In this document: positions 42,866-52,646 of the stretch, one piece after another
Layout: each line of letters begins with the position of its first letter
Numbering within the stretch: position 1 is the stretch's first letter
Source: Streptomyces asiaticus
GTDB taxonomy: Bacteria > Actinomycetota > Actinomycetes > Streptomycetales > Streptomycetaceae
DNA: 64,000 nucleotides
Assembly (NCBI RefSeq): GCF_018138715.1
Contig: NZ_JAGSHX010000001.1
Location: 496,001-560,000 of the forward strand
Direction: 5' to 3'
Notes under the pieces: generated by a model
Databases searched by the model: none
What the model saw: the letters and a program-made list of their open reading frames with translations, nothing else
What the model was told of the DNA's origin: nothing
Position numbers and translations under genes: made by a program

Positions 42866-44182
42866 ATGCAACCCTTCAGTTCAACCGTGGCCAAGGGCGC
42901 CGCGCTGCTGTTGCTCGGCACGGGTCTGCTCGCCGTTCCTGCCGGTCACGCTCAGGCGGCCGGCGGTTCGGCCACCGACTGGATGAACCAGGGCAAGTTC
43001 GGGGTCATGGAGCACTACCTGGCCGAAGGCTGTCCGGCCGGCTGCGATCTCAGCGACTATCCCGACAACATGCCCACGGTCGCGCAGTGGAACGACCGTG
43101 TGAACCACTACGACGTCGACGGTGTCGTCAAGCAGCTGAAGTCGGTCGGTGCGGGCTGGCTGCAGATCGCGGTCGGCCAGAACACCGGCTACTACAACGC
43201 CCCCAACGCCACCTTCGACCAGCTCGTGCCGCCCACGGCAGACCACCCCTCCCGGCTCTCCCAGCGGGACCTCATCAAGGAACTGGGCCCCGCGCTGCAC
43301 AAGGAGGGCATCAAGCTGATCGTCTACCTCACCGACGACCCCATCGCGCGCGACGACTACGCCCGCAAGAAGCTCGGCGGAGACAGCCAGGCCACGGGAG
43401 AACCCAACGCCACCTACCAGGAGAACTGGCTGAAGGTCGTCAAGACCTGGTCGCAGCAGTGGGGCACCGACGTCGACGGCTACTGGGTCGACGGCTCCTA
43501 CTACGACAACCTCGAGCCCTTCTACGACAAGATGGCCACCAACCTGCGCAGCGGCAACCCCAACGCAATCCTGTCCTTCAATGCCGGCTACTGGAAACCG
43601 CTTGCGTCGGTGACCACCCAGTCCGACTTCACCCCGGGCGAAACCGGCACCGGCGATTGGCCTCGTCCCATGGATGGACGCTGGGTCGACAACCGCGGCA
43701 CTCAGATGTTGCGGCAGTACTTCGGCATCGCGCAGACCACCTGGGGACCCCTGCCGGACGAGCCGATGACCTTCAGCGACGACGGGATCATCGGTCACAC
43801 CTTGGACATCAACCGCGTTGGTGGCGCGATGACGTGGGACGTGGGCTATGACCGGTCCAATGGACACATCTCCGACCTGGCCATGCAGCAGTTGAAGAAG
43901 GTGGGCCAGGCTGTGGGCAAGCTCCCCACTCAGCTCGTCGGGGCCGCTAGCAACAAGTGTGTCGATGTCCCCGGAGCCGGCACCGCGGACGGAACAGACC
44001 TACAGCTGTACGACTGCAATGGTTCGGCGGTCCAGAAGTGGACGTTCAACCCCGAGAACGGTCAGGTGCGTGCTCTCGGCAAGTGCCTGGATGCTTCCGG
44101 TGGTGCCACCGCCAATGGCACCAAGGTGATCATCGCCAACTGCCACGGGCGCGACAACCAGCAATGGCGAGTGGGCGCTTAG
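42866..44182 (+). CDS. Secreted GH29-like alpha-L-fucosidase homologue with ricin-type lectin
   Basis: 438 aa. Signal peptide (AALLLLGTGLLAVPAGHAQA). The barrel starts at KFGVMEHYLAEGC, similar to the KFG-x-x-x-H-W opening of GH29, and TDVDGYWVDGSYYDNLEPFY carries an Asp at the nucleophile position. WDVGYDRSNGHISDLAMQQL ends the catalytic part. The C-terminal ricin B domain has only two subdomains (CVDVPGAGTADGTDLQLYDC, then GKCLDASGGATANGTK) with QKW and QQW ends; the tandem paralogue has three. GAGGAG lies before the ATG. Likely removes terminal L-fucose from glycans outside the cell; the family call is moderately sure. Confidence 0.65.
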   Translation: MQPFSSTVAKGAALLLLGTGLLAVPAGHAQAAGGSATDWMNQGKFGVMEHYLAEGCPAGCDLSDYPDNMPTVAQWNDRVNHYDVDGVVKQLKSVGAGWLQIAVGQNTGYYNAPNATFDQLVPPTADHPSRLSQRDLIKELGPALHKEGIKLIVYLTDDPIARDDYARKKLGGDSQATGEPNATYQENWLKVVKTWSQQWGTDVDGYWVDGSYYDNLEPFYDKMATNLRSGNPNAILSFNAGYWKPLASVTTQSDFTPGETGTGDWPRPMDGRWVDNRGTQMLRQYFGIAQTTWGPLPDEPMTFSDDGIIGHTLDINRVGGAMTWDVGYDRSNGHISDLAMQQLKKVGQAVGKLPTQLVGAASNKCVDVPGAGTADGTDLQLYDCNGSAVQKWTFNPENGQVRALGKCLDASGGATANGTKVIIANCHGRDNQQWRVGA

Positions 44183-44321
44183 CAAGCACGTTGTAGGAAG
44201 CGACCGGTCCTGATCGACTGCGCGACCGTCGCCTTCGGCCGGTCACTCCACGCGCCAATGAGCCGGGCCGTCCACCGGGCTGGGCGGTCGCAGATGCACA
44301 CCACACAAGGGAGTGGAATAC

Positions 44322-45779
44322 GTGCACAACTCGGGAAGTTTCCTGCGCAAGTTGATTGGGCTGAGTCTGTCGGCCGTCGTAGCCACGGTGACTGCCGTGG
44401 TCGTGGCACCGACTCCGGTGGCAGCCGCGGGTGGTTCGGTCACCGATTGGATGCATGACGGCAGGTTCGGTGTCATGGAGCATTACCTGGCTGAAGGCTG
44501 CCCGCCCGGTTGCGATGTGAGTGACTACCCCAACAACATGCCGACGGTCGAGGCATGGAATGACCGGGTGAACCACTACGACATCGAGGGTGTCGTCCAG
44601 CAGCTGAAGTCGATCGGTGCGGGTTGGCTGCAGATCGCGGTGGGCCAGAACACGGGGTTCTTCAGTGCGCCGAACTCGACCTATGACGCGTTGGTGCCGT
44701 CCACGGCGGATCATCCGTCGCGGCTGTCGAAACGGGACCTGATCAAGGAGCTCGGCGCCGCGCTGCACAAGGAGGGCATCAGACTCCTCGTCTACACGAC
44801 CGACGATGCCATTCAGCGCGATGACTACGCTCGCAAGAAGCTCGGCGGGGACAGCCAGGAAGCGGGTGCGCCGAACGCGACGTATCAGGAGAACTGGCTG
44901 AAGGTGATGAAGACCTGGTCGCAGCAGTGGGGGACCGACGTCGACGGTTACTGGGTCGACGGCTCGTACTACCAGGACCTCGAACCGTTCTACGATCAGG
45001 TGGCCGCGAACCTGCGCAGCGGCAACCCCAACGCCCTCGTCTCCTTCAACGGCGGCGCCACGAACGGGATTGGGTCGGTGACTACCCAGTCCGATTTCAA
45101 CGCGGGCGAAACCGACGTGGACGACTGGTCCAACCGCCCCACCGACGGGCGCTGGATCGACAACCGTGGCACCCAGATGCAGCTGCAGTACCTCGCCATC
45201 GCACAGGGCTATTGGGGCAAACCGCCGGACACACCGATGTCCTTCAGCGCCGAGGAACTCGCCGGTCACACTCTGTCGGTCAACCGTGTGGGCGGAGCGG
45301 TGACGTGGGACGTGGGCTATGACCGGTCGAACGGGCACATCTCCGACTTGGCCATGGCGCAGTTGAAGAAGGTGGGTCAGACGGTGGGCAAGCTGCCCAC
45401 CGCGCTCGTCGGGGTCGGCAGTAACAGGTGTGTCGATGTTCCCGGGGCCAGCACTGCGGATGGCACCGACGTGCAGCTGTATGACTGCAATGGCACAGCG
45501 GCCCAGAAGTGGAGGTTCAACCCGGAGAACGGTGAGGTCCGTGCTCTCGGCAAGTGCCTGGACGTCGAGCAGGGGAACGCGAACGACGGCACCCCCGTAC
45601 AGCTCTATTCCTGCAATGGCACGGGCGCCCAGAGGTGGACTTACGACCCCACCAGCAAGCAGCTGACGGCCTTCGGTAAGTGCCTGGATGCTTCCGGTGG
45701 TGCGACGGCCAACGGCACCAAGGTGATCATCGCCACCTGCCACGGGCGCGACAACCAGCAATGGCGGCTGGGGGCCTGA
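44322..45779 (+). CDS. Secreted GH29-like enzyme with three-part ricin lectin (paralogue)
   Basis: 485 aa, a close tandem paralogue of the preceding gene: the same KFGVMEHYL-type opening (RFGVMEHYLAEGC), YWVDGSYYQDLEPFY and WDVGYDRSNGHISDLAMAQL. The lectin keeps all three beta-trefoil subdomains, each with a C-x-D-V motif and Q-x-W end. GTG at 44322 is chosen because AAGGGAG stands eight bases upstream; GTG 44313 overlaps that site. The 140 bp gap before it may hold its own promoter. Substrate difference from the paralogue unknown. Confidence 0.65.
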   Translation: MHNSGSFLRKLIGLSLSAVVATVTAVVVAPTPVAAAGGSVTDWMHDGRFGVMEHYLAEGCPPGCDVSDYPNNMPTVEAWNDRVNHYDIEGVVQQLKSIGAGWLQIAVGQNTGFFSAPNSTYDALVPSTADHPSRLSKRDLIKELGAALHKEGIRLLVYTTDDAIQRDDYARKKLGGDSQEAGAPNATYQENWLKVMKTWSQQWGTDVDGYWVDGSYYQDLEPFYDQVAANLRSGNPNALVSFNGGATNGIGSVTTQSDFNAGETDVDDWSNRPTDGRWIDNRGTQMQLQYLAIAQGYWGKPPDTPMSFSAEELAGHTLSVNRVGGAVTWDVGYDRSNGHISDLAMAQLKKVGQTVGKLPTALVGVGSNRCVDVPGASTADGTDVQLYDCNGTAAQKWRFNPENGEVRALGKCLDVEQGNANDGTPVQLYSCNGTGAQRWTYDPTSKQLTAFGKCLDASGGATANGTKVIIATCHGRDNQQWRLGA

Positions 45780-45957
45780 CCCGAACGGCCAGTGCGACGA
45801 ACGGGCCCGGGGCGCGCCACACCTGACGCATCCCGGGCGCTGTTGGAGCGGTCACGGGGCGGGGCGGCTGCGCATCGGCGCCCAAGAGCCCTCTTGCGGG
45901 ACCGCAAAGAAAGACAGCAACGACGCACCGCGGTCTCAAGGAAGGAACACCGTCGCC

Positions 45958-47070
45958 ATGAAGCGCAGAACGTTGCTCACCGCGGTCACCCTCGCGCCAC
46001 TTGCAAGCGCCGTAGGGACGGCCCCCGCCCGCGCCGACGGCAAGGGAGAGGCCGTCACCCGCGCAGCCGCAGCCGCAGCCGACGCCGATGCGGACTGGGA
46101 CATGCTCAGCAACCTGCTGTCCGGATATGCCGGCCACTGGACCTCGCCGCCCGTGACGACCGACCCCGGCCGTCTGACTGACAAGATGACCGACGGGGCC
46201 CTGCTGGGCAACGGAGAGCTCGGCGTGGTCGCCGGTGGGGACCGCAACACCCTGAGGCTGTACCTGGGCAGGAACGGCTTCTGGACCAGTCCCGGTCCCC
46301 AGGGCGCGCACCCGATCACGCTGGGCGGGCTCACGCTGCGCAGGGTGTCGGGTTCGGACCACGGCACGGCCTATGAGATGACCCAGGACATTCTCAACGC
46401 CGAGGTCCGAACCGAGCTGACCATCAACGGTGCGCCCATCAGCGTTCGCACCTATGTCACGGACTCGGCGGACATCGTGGTCATCGAGGTCAGCACGAGC
46501 GGTTCCGCCGAGGTCCGGCTCGCCTTGGACACCTGGACGAAGTCCGGTGACTCGCGGTACCCGGCGAAGTCCGGTATCGAGGGTTCCACGCTCTGGGCGG
46601 AGCCCAGCACCGAGAGTGGCTCGTCCAGTCAGTGGGTAGCGCGCATGGGCCTCGCGGTGCCCCGCCCCCAGGTCCGCCACGGATGCGGCGGTCAGCGCGT
46701 TGACTCGGGCCACGGCGCGGCTGACGTGGTCAGTGACACCGCGGCCGCCTTCGACTGCCGAGACGATGGTGACCGTCTCATCTACCCGGTCGCGATCGGT
46801 CCGCAGGGCGCCTGCAGCGAGTGGTACTTCTGGAATCAGCTGACCAACGCGACGTACGCCGCCGTCACCCTGGTATCCACCTACGAGTACACGCCCGACG
46901 CCGCATTCCTCAAGGACACCCTCTATCCGTATCTGGTGCAGCTGGCGAACTTCTGGGAGGACTACGTCGGCCCGAAGGAGGCCGACGGCAAGTCGGTCGA
47001 CGCGAGCCAGAACAACGACCGCTACACCTTCACCACGAGGGCCGGTGAGACTTACACGCTCTCACCTTGA
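45958..47070 (+). pseudogene. DUF5703/GH95-like glycosidase remnant, internally deleted
   Basis: Good ribosome-binding site (AAGGAAGG) and a twin-arginine-like signal (MKRRTLLTAVTLAPLA). The N-terminal domain is clear: LLSGYAGHWTSPPVTTDPGR, DGALLGNGELGVVAGGDRNT, LRLYLGRNGFW. From about residue 235 the peptide turns Cys/His-rich, as when read out of frame, while another frame gives SALTRATARLTW as expected for the domain. Then WYFWNQLTNATYAAVTL and DTLYPYLVQLANFWEDYVGP come from far downstream in the family, so the catalytic centre is lost. The C-terminus is also missing; a candidate lies at 52.65 kb. Confidence 0.65.
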
Positions 47071-47143
47071 GTCACTCCCCTGCAGACCGGCGAGGCCCAC
47101 ATGAAGTTGCTCTGGTCCAGCGAGCTGAGGAGACGTACGTGCG

Positions 47144-49993
47144 ATGAGCAGAAGACGTAGAAGACGCGGAACGCTGGGGTGGGGGCTTCTCGCTCCCCTT
47201 GTGGTTGTGGGCGCGCTGAGCGTCCCCCCGGTCTCGAGCGCGGCCCCCGCCGCGCCTGACGGCAGAACCGCGGTCGCGGCCGCCGACCCCCACACACTGT
47301 GGTACGCCAAACCGGCCGCCGACTGGGAGAAGGAAGCGCTGCCCATCGGCAACGGAGCCATGGGCGCCATGGTCTCCGGGGGAGTGGGCGAGGAGAAGCT
47401 GCAGTTCAACGAGAAGACGCTGTGGACAGGAGGACCGGGGTCCGCGGGGTACAACTTCGGCAACTGGAACTCGCCGCGGCCGACGGCGATCCAGGAGGTC
47501 GTCGACACCATCAACACCCAGGGGAAGGCCGATCCGAGCTGGGTGGCCGGCAAGCTCGGCCAGGACCGTACGGGCTTCGGCGCCTATCAGACCTTCGGCG
47601 ACCTGAACCTGGAGATGGCCGGCGGCGAGCCTTCGTACACGAACTACCGCCGCTCGCTCGACGTCCGCAACGCGGTCGCCGGTGTGCGCTATGACGCGGG
47701 TGGTGCCACCTTCGACCGGGAGTACTTCGCCAGTTACCCGGACAAGGTCATTGCCGGACGGCTCGGCGCGAACCAGTCCGGCAAGGTCTCCTTCACGCTC
47801 GGGTATTCCTCACCGCGCAGCGACTTCACCGCGACGGCGAACGGCGGGCGGCTCACCATTCGCGGCAAGCTCGCCGACAACGGTCTCGTCTTCGAGTCGC
47901 AGATCCAGGTCAAGGCTCAGGGCGGCACGGTCACCGGCGGCGACGGCCAGGTGAAGGTCACGGGCGCCGACAGCGCCACCTTCGTGATGAGCGCGGGCAC
48001 CAACTACGCACAGAGGTACCCCAGTTATCGGGGGAACGATCCGCATGAGACGGTGTCGAAGGCTGTGGACGCGGCAGCCGCCACGTCATATGACGGCCTC
48101 AAGAGCGCTCATGTCGCCGACCATCGGGGCCTGTTCGACCGGGCCAAGCTCGACATCGGACAGTCGATGCCCGACAAGCCCACCGACCAACTCCGCGCAG
48201 AATACTCGGATGGAGCGTCCGCGCAGGACCGGGCCTTGGAGGCGCTCTTCTATCAGTACGGCCGGTACCTGTTGATGGCGTCATCGCGGCCCGGTTCTTT
48301 GCCCGCGAATCTACAGGGAGTGTGGAACGACTCGACCTCGCCACCGTGGAGCGCCGACTACCACACCAACATCAACGTGCAGATGAACTACTGGCCCGCG
48401 GCGCAGGCCAACCTCGCCGAGACCGCCGAGCCGTTCACGGCGTTCGTCGAGGACCTGAGGAACGCGGGCACCAAGTCGGCGACGGACATGTTCGGTTCGC
48501 CCGGCTGGGTCGTGCAGAACGAGACAACCCCGTACGGCTACACCGGCGTGCACAACGCCGCGACCTCGTTCTGGTTCCCCGAGACGAACGGCTGGTTGGC
48601 CTCTCAGGTCTACGACCAGTACCTGTTCAGCAAGGACACGGCGTTCCTACGCGACCGGGCCTACCCGCTCCTGAAGGGCGCCGCGCAGTTCTGGCTGAAG
48701 AACCTGCGCACCGACCCGAAGGACGGCAAGCTCGTCGTCACTCCCACCCCCTCGCCCGAGCACGGGGAATTCACCTCGGGTGACTCCATGGCGCAGCAGA
48801 TCGTGTGGGGGATGCTGACCGACACGCTCGCCGCGGCGAAGGAACTGAACGTCGACTCCTCCTTCCAGAGCGACCTGAAGACGACGCTTGACAAGCTCGA
48901 TCCCGGTCTTCGTGTGGGCTCCTGGGGCCAACTGCAAGAATGGAAAGCCGACGTGGACAGCCCCACCGACGACCATCGGCACATCTCCCACCTGTACGCC
49001 CTGCACCCGGGCCGCCAGATCTCCCCGGAGGCGACCCCGAAGTTCGCCGATGCGGCCAAGGTGTCGCTGAACGCGCGCGGCGACGGCGGAACCGGCTTTG
49101 AGTCCCCCGGCTGGAGCCGGGCGTGGAAGACGAACTTCTGGGCGCGGCTGCTCGATGGCGACCACGCGCACACGTTGCTCTCCGAGCAGCTGAAGTCCAA
49201 CACCCATTGCAACCTGTTCGACTTCCATCCCCTGGGCGACGGCTCTGTCTTCCAGATCGACGGCAACCTCGGCGCCACCTCGGGGATGACCGAGATGCTG
49301 CTGCAGAGCCAGGACGGCGACATCCGCCCGCTGCCCGCGCTGCCCGGTGCCTGGAAGTCCGGGTCGTTCAGCGGTCTGAAGGCACGTGGCAACGTCACGG
49401 TGGGCGCCTCGTGGAAGGAGAACGGGGCCGCCGAGTTCACCTTCGCGCCGGCCAAGGACGGCTCGATTGCCGTGCGTAGTCCCATGTTCCTCGGGCCGTT
49501 CAACGTCACCGACACCACCACAGGCGAGTCCATCACTCCGACGCGCGACGGACCGCGCATCACCTTCGAGGGAAAGGCCGGTCACGTCTACCAGACCACC
49601 GGCGCCCTCTCCACGGCGATCGTCGGAGTCGCCAGCAACAAGTGCGTGGACGTCCCCGGAGCCAACTCGCAGGACGGCACCGACCTGAACCTGTACGCCT
49701 GCAACAGCACCGCCGCCCAGGAATGGACCTTCGCCGTCGGGGGAGGGGAGGTCCGAGCCCTCGGCAAGTGCATGGACGTCGAGGCGGCCAAACAGGATGA
49801 CCGCACCCCGGTGCAACTGTACAAGTGCAATGGCACGGCCGCCCAGAGATGGACGTACGACTCAACGAGTCAGGAACTCAAGGCCTTCGGCAAATGCCTG
49901 GACGCCAATGAAGAGGGCACCGCTGACGGCACCAAACTGATCCTCTACACCTGCCACAGCAAGGCCAACCAGAAGTGGCGGCTCGCCGGCTGA
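47144..49993 (+). CDS. Secreted GH95 alpha-L-fucosidase with ricin-type lectin
   Basis: 949 aa. Arg-rich signal region (MSRRRRRRGTLGWGLLAPLV), N-terminal beta domain LWYAKPAADWEKEALPIGNG, helical (alpha/alpha)6 barrel with TNINVQMNYWP (the Asn-x-Asn pair of GH95), TPTPSPEHGEF (general acid Glu) and VFQIDGNLGATSGM (Asp activating the Asn). GH95 enzymes release L-fucose, mainly alpha-1,2-linked, by inversion. The C-terminal ricin B lectin has three subdomains (CVDVPGAN, CMDVEAAK, CLDANEEG). It anchors the interpretation of the locus as fucoside utilisation. GAGGAGA lies about 9 bases before the ATG. Confidence 0.9.
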   Translation: MSRRRRRRGTLGWGLLAPLVVVGALSVPPVSSAAPAAPDGRTAVAAADPHTLWYAKPAADWEKEALPIGNGAMGAMVSGGVGEEKLQFNEKTLWTGGPGSAGYNFGNWNSPRPTAIQEVVDTINTQGKADPSWVAGKLGQDRTGFGAYQTFGDLNLEMAGGEPSYTNYRRSLDVRNAVAGVRYDAGGATFDREYFASYPDKVIAGRLGANQSGKVSFTLGYSSPRSDFTATANGGRLTIRGKLADNGLVFESQIQVKAQGGTVTGGDGQVKVTGADSATFVMSAGTNYAQRYPSYRGNDPHETVSKAVDAAAATSYDGLKSAHVADHRGLFDRAKLDIGQSMPDKPTDQLRAEYSDGASAQDRALEALFYQYGRYLLMASSRPGSLPANLQGVWNDSTSPPWSADYHTNINVQMNYWPAAQANLAETAEPFTAFVEDLRNAGTKSATDMFGSPGWVVQNETTPYGYTGVHNAATSFWFPETNGWLASQVYDQYLFSKDTAFLRDRAYPLLKGAAQFWLKNLRTDPKDGKLVVTPTPSPEHGEFTSGDSMAQQIVWGMLTDTLAAAKELNVDSSFQSDLKTTLDKLDPGLRVGSWGQLQEWKADVDSPTDDHRHISHLYALHPGRQISPEATPKFADAAKVSLNARGDGGTGFESPGWSRAWKTNFWARLLDGDHAHTLLSEQLKSNTHCNLFDFHPLGDGSVFQIDGNLGATSGMTEMLLQSQDGDIRPLPALPGAWKSGSFSGLKARGNVTVGASWKENGAAEFTFAPAKDGSIAVRSPMFLGPFNVTDTTTGESITPTRDGPRITFEGKAGHVYQTTGALSTAIVGVASNKCVDVPGANSQDGTDLNLYACNSTAAQEWTFAVGGGEVRALGKCMDVEAAKQDDRTPVQLYKCNGTAAQRWTYDSTSQELKAFGKCLDANEEGTADGTKLILYTCHSKANQKWRLAG

Positions 49994-50180
49994 GACTCCC
50001 GGCTCGGGGCGTCACATCGGTGCGCCTCGAGCCGAGCGTCCATGAATGTGCATCCGATGTACCTGACTGGCGCTGAGGTCCGGAACGCGACGCGTCCGAG
50101 AAGCTCACGGACGTGACGTCCCGTCACGCGTCGCCCCCGGCCACGGCCGGCACACCCGCGGCCCGCGCGGCTCCGTCAGA

Positions 50181-50384
50181 ACCGACTGGGAGGTCGAGCT
50201 CGCGGTCGTCATCGGGACCCGTGCCCGCTACCTGCCGAGCCCACCGGGCGCCCTCAGTCACATCGCCGGATCGGCCGGGGTGGCGCTGGGCCTGCCCGAC
50301 AGGCCCTACCTGCGCCCCGGTGACCAAGTGGAACTCTCCATCGACGGCCTCGGCGAACAGCGCCAGGTCTTCGCAGCGGCATGA
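50181..50384 (+). pseudogene. FAH-family hydrolase with internal deletion
   Basis: TDWEVELAVVIGTRARYLPS PPGALSHIAG is the N-terminal catalytic part of FAH-type hydrolases, but it jumps directly to GVALGLPDRPYLRPGDQVEL SIDGLG, the C-terminal part, so about 100 residues are deleted in frame. The true N-terminus is also absent. Next to L-fuconate dehydratase this was probably the 2,4-diketo-3-deoxy-L-fuconate hydrolase of the non-phosphorylated L-fucose pathway (inference). Confidence 0.7.
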
Positions 50385-50417
50385 CGCTCACGACGCCAGT
50401 GAAATGAGGACCTACAC

Positions 50418-51818
50418 ATGAACGAGGCACCGATACCCGTGACTGACACCTCTCCCGTGGCCGCGACCGTGACCGTGGCCGACGGCTCTCCCCGGATCAC
50501 CGCGGTCGACACGTACGACATCCGCTTCCCCACCTCGCGCGAACTCGACGGCTCGGACGCGATGAACCCCGACCCCGACTACTCCGCCGCGTACGTGATC
50601 TTGCGCACCGACGCGGACGACGGCCTCGAGGGGCACGGATTCACCTTCACCATCGGGCGTGGCAACGATGTCCAAGTCGCCGCCATCGAGGCCCTGCGCG
50701 CCCACATCGTCGGCCGGTCGGTGACCGCACTGTGCGCGGACCCGGGCTGGTTGAGCAGCGACCTGACCGCGGACAGCCAGCTGCGCTGGCTGGGACCCGA
50801 AAAGGGCGTGATGCACATGGCGATCGGCGCCGTCGTCAACGCCGTCTGGGACCTGGCAGCCAAACGGGCGGACAAGCCGCTGTGGCGGTTCCTCGCCGAC
50901 GCCGAGCCCGAGTGGCTGGCCGACCAGGTCGACTACCGCTACATCACGGACGCGTTGACCCCCGCCGAAGCTCTCGCCCTCCTCAAGCGGGGTCGCGACG
51001 GTGCCGCGCAGCGGGCGGTACGGCTGCGCGGCACGGGCTACCCCGGCTACACCACGTCGCCCGGCTGGCTCGGCTACTCCGACGAGAAGCTCACCCGTCT
51101 GGCCCGCCAAGCCGTCGCGGGTGGCTTCACGCAGATCAAGCTGAAGGTGGGTGCCAACCTCGACGATGACATCCGCCGCTGCCGCGTCGCCCGAGCCGCC
51201 GTGGGGGCGGACATACGGATCGCCATCGACGCCAACCAGAGATGGAACGTCGACGAAGCCGGCGCATGGATACGCGCCCTGGCCGAGTTCGACCCGTACT
51301 GGATCGAGGAACCCACCAGCCCCGACGACGTCCTGGGGCATGCGGCGATACGCGAGGCCGTGGCCCCGGTGAAGGTCGCCACCGGCGAGCACGTACAGAA
51401 CCGGATCATCTTCAAACAGCTCCTGCAGGCCGGTGCGATCGACGTGCTGCAGATCGACGCCACCCGCGTTGGCGGCGTCAACGAAAACCTCGCCATCCTG
51501 CTGCTCGCCGCCAAGTACGGCGTGCCGGTCTGCCCGCACGCGGGCGGCGTCGGCCTGTGCGAACTCGTCCAGCACCTGTCGATGTTCGACTACGTCGCGC
51601 TGTCGGGCACCACCGAGAACCGGGTCATCGAGTACGTCGACCACCTCCACGACCATTTCACCGACCCGGTCCGCATGGCGCACGGACACTACGTCGCGCC
51701 GACGGCTCCCGGCTTCTCGGCGCAGATGCGGCCGGAGTCGATCGACACCTACCGCTATCCGGACGGCACGTTCTGGGCGGCGGACCGGGCCGCCCAAGAG
51801 GAGGTTACAGAGGCTTGA
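50418..51818 (+). CDS. fucD: L-fuconate dehydratase
   Basis: 466 aa enolase-superfamily enzyme converting L-fuconate to 2-keto-3-deoxy-L-fuconate. The family signature near the N-terminus is [20 protein letters not shown] then [13 protein letters not shown]. Active site: IKLKVG (Lys241/Lys243), IDANQRW (Asp271), EEPTSP (Glu297), GEH (Glu324/His325) and [17 protein letters not shown] lies upstream of the ATG. Follows the deleted FAH gene, the next-step enzyme. Upstream pathway enzymes (fucose dehydrogenase, lactonase) are not in the window. Confidence 0.92.
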   Translation: MNEAPIPVTDTSPVAATVTVADGSPRITAVDTYDIRFPTSRELDGSDAMNPDPDYSAAYVILRTDADDGLEGHGFTFTIGRGNDVQVAAIEALRAHIVGRSVTALCADPGWLSSDLTADSQLRWLGPEKGVMHMAIGAVVNAVWDLAAKRADKPLWRFLADAEPEWLADQVDYRYITDALTPAEALALLKRGRDGAAQRAVRLRGTGYPGYTTSPGWLGYSDEKLTRLARQAVAGGFTQIKLKVGANLDDDIRRCRVARAAVGADIRIAIDANQRWNVDEAGAWIRALAEFDPYWIEEPTSPDDVLGHAAIREAVAPVKVATGEHVQNRIIFKQLLQAGAIDVLQIDATRVGGVNENLAILLLAAKYGVPVCPHAGGVGLCELVQHLSMFDYVALSGTTENRVIEYVDHLHDHFTDPVRMAHGHYVAPTAPGFSAQMRPESIDTYRYPDGTFWAADRAAQEEVTEA

Positions 51819-51918
51819 ACGCCCACCGATGCGGCGCAGCCGCCCCTGCGCGGTCACACCGCTGACGTCGCGGACGACGCCTCGGCTGGACGGTGGGCCG
51901 GGCCAGGGCCGACGCGTC

Positions 51919-52098
51919 CTCACCCTCCTGCCCGACTACCACCTGTGTGTCGTACGCGCCGATGACATCGCCGCGGACGTACCGGATGCCGTGCGCCGCC
52001 TCGTGCCCCATCGCCCGGTGACCCTCATTTCCGGCCCTTCCGCCACGAGCGACATCGAGCTGGAACGGGTCGAGAGAGTGCGCGTCCCGCGCACGCTG
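51919..52098 (+). pseudogene. LUD-domain (LutC-like lactate utilisation) C-terminal fragment
   Basis: [25 protein letters not shown] and [20 protein letters not shown] match the last third of LutC/LldG proteins ([10 protein letters not shown] is diagnostic). Lactate is an end product of L-fuconate breakdown, so it fits the locus, but only this scrap is left. Confidence 0.65.
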
Positions 52099-52099
52099 G

Positions 52100-52240
52100 A
52101 TCGTCTGGGCCGAGGTTTTCGAGGGGGCACCCGGGATGACCCCGAAAGAGGCGGAGAAGTGCGCCACCGTGAATACCGCCGTCTTCAGCGAGAAGGACGG
52201 CCGTACATCGTTGTGGATGCTCACCGAGGTGCACACATCG
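52100..52240 (+). pseudogene. SRPBCC/AHSA1-like protein fragment
   Basis: [20 protein letters not shown] and [20 protein letters not shown] resemble the middle of an activator-of-Hsp90-like START domain. It directly follows the LutC scrap in another frame, with no start of its own. Confidence 0.45.
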
Positions 52241-52400
52241 GCGGGCGCGCCCGCGCGTTGGGTGATCTCGGTCAGTGAGAGGCCGCCCGGGTCGCGCCCG
52301 CCCGGCGGGGTCGCGGCTTCCGCGTGGACGACGCGGAGGGTCGCCATGGTGGTCGCGCGGCTCGGCGGAGCCCCGAACCAGTGCCGGGAAGCACGTGGCC
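52241..52400 (-). pseudogene. Second ROK regulator, N-terminal fragment
   Basis: RHWFGAPPSRATTMATLRVV HAEA, then [16 protein letters not shown], parallels residues 7-60 of the intact ROK protein (HHWYGAPWTRATTVAALRVL). It stops after the first helix-turn-helix, and its start codon is lost. The control region in front is well preserved. Confidence 0.75.
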
Positions 52401-52404
52401 TTTT

Positions 52405-52483
52405 CGACCTCTTGACGTTGTCGCTCTCGGGTGCCAGCATCCTAACGCTGAGCCAAATATTAAAACCTCTTCCATTATTAATA
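52405..52483. promoter_or_regulatory. ROK control region, copy B
   Basis: Carries the same four blocks as 37886-37970 with identical spacing: CGACCTCTTGACG, 12 bases, GGTGCCAGCATCCTA, 12 bases, ATATTAAA, 8 bases, CATTATTAAT. Sequence between the blocks differs, so the blocks look selected. It now stands in front of a dead gene. Confidence 0.7.
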
Positions 52484-52534
52484 CTCGCACCGGAGGCGTG
52501 TCCGCACTGGTGTCGCTCCTGACGCCTTCCCCCG

Positions 52535-52610
52535 TGAGGTCTTCTGGCAGGTCGTGTTCCCTCTGCTGTGGCCCTGGCGACCCTGTCCATCCTGATCTTC
52601 TTCATCGCCT
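52535..52610 (+). pseudogene. Sugar ABC permease scrap
   Basis: FWQVVFPLL in one frame and VALATLSILIFFIAS in the next equal the EAA-loop/helix region of a MalG-type permease such as the one at 42.0 kb. Remnant of a second transporter operon that once lay behind the second ROK region. Confidence 0.6.
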
Positions 52611-52646
52611 CACCCACTTCACTTCCATCCGTCAAGGAGGGCGGGC

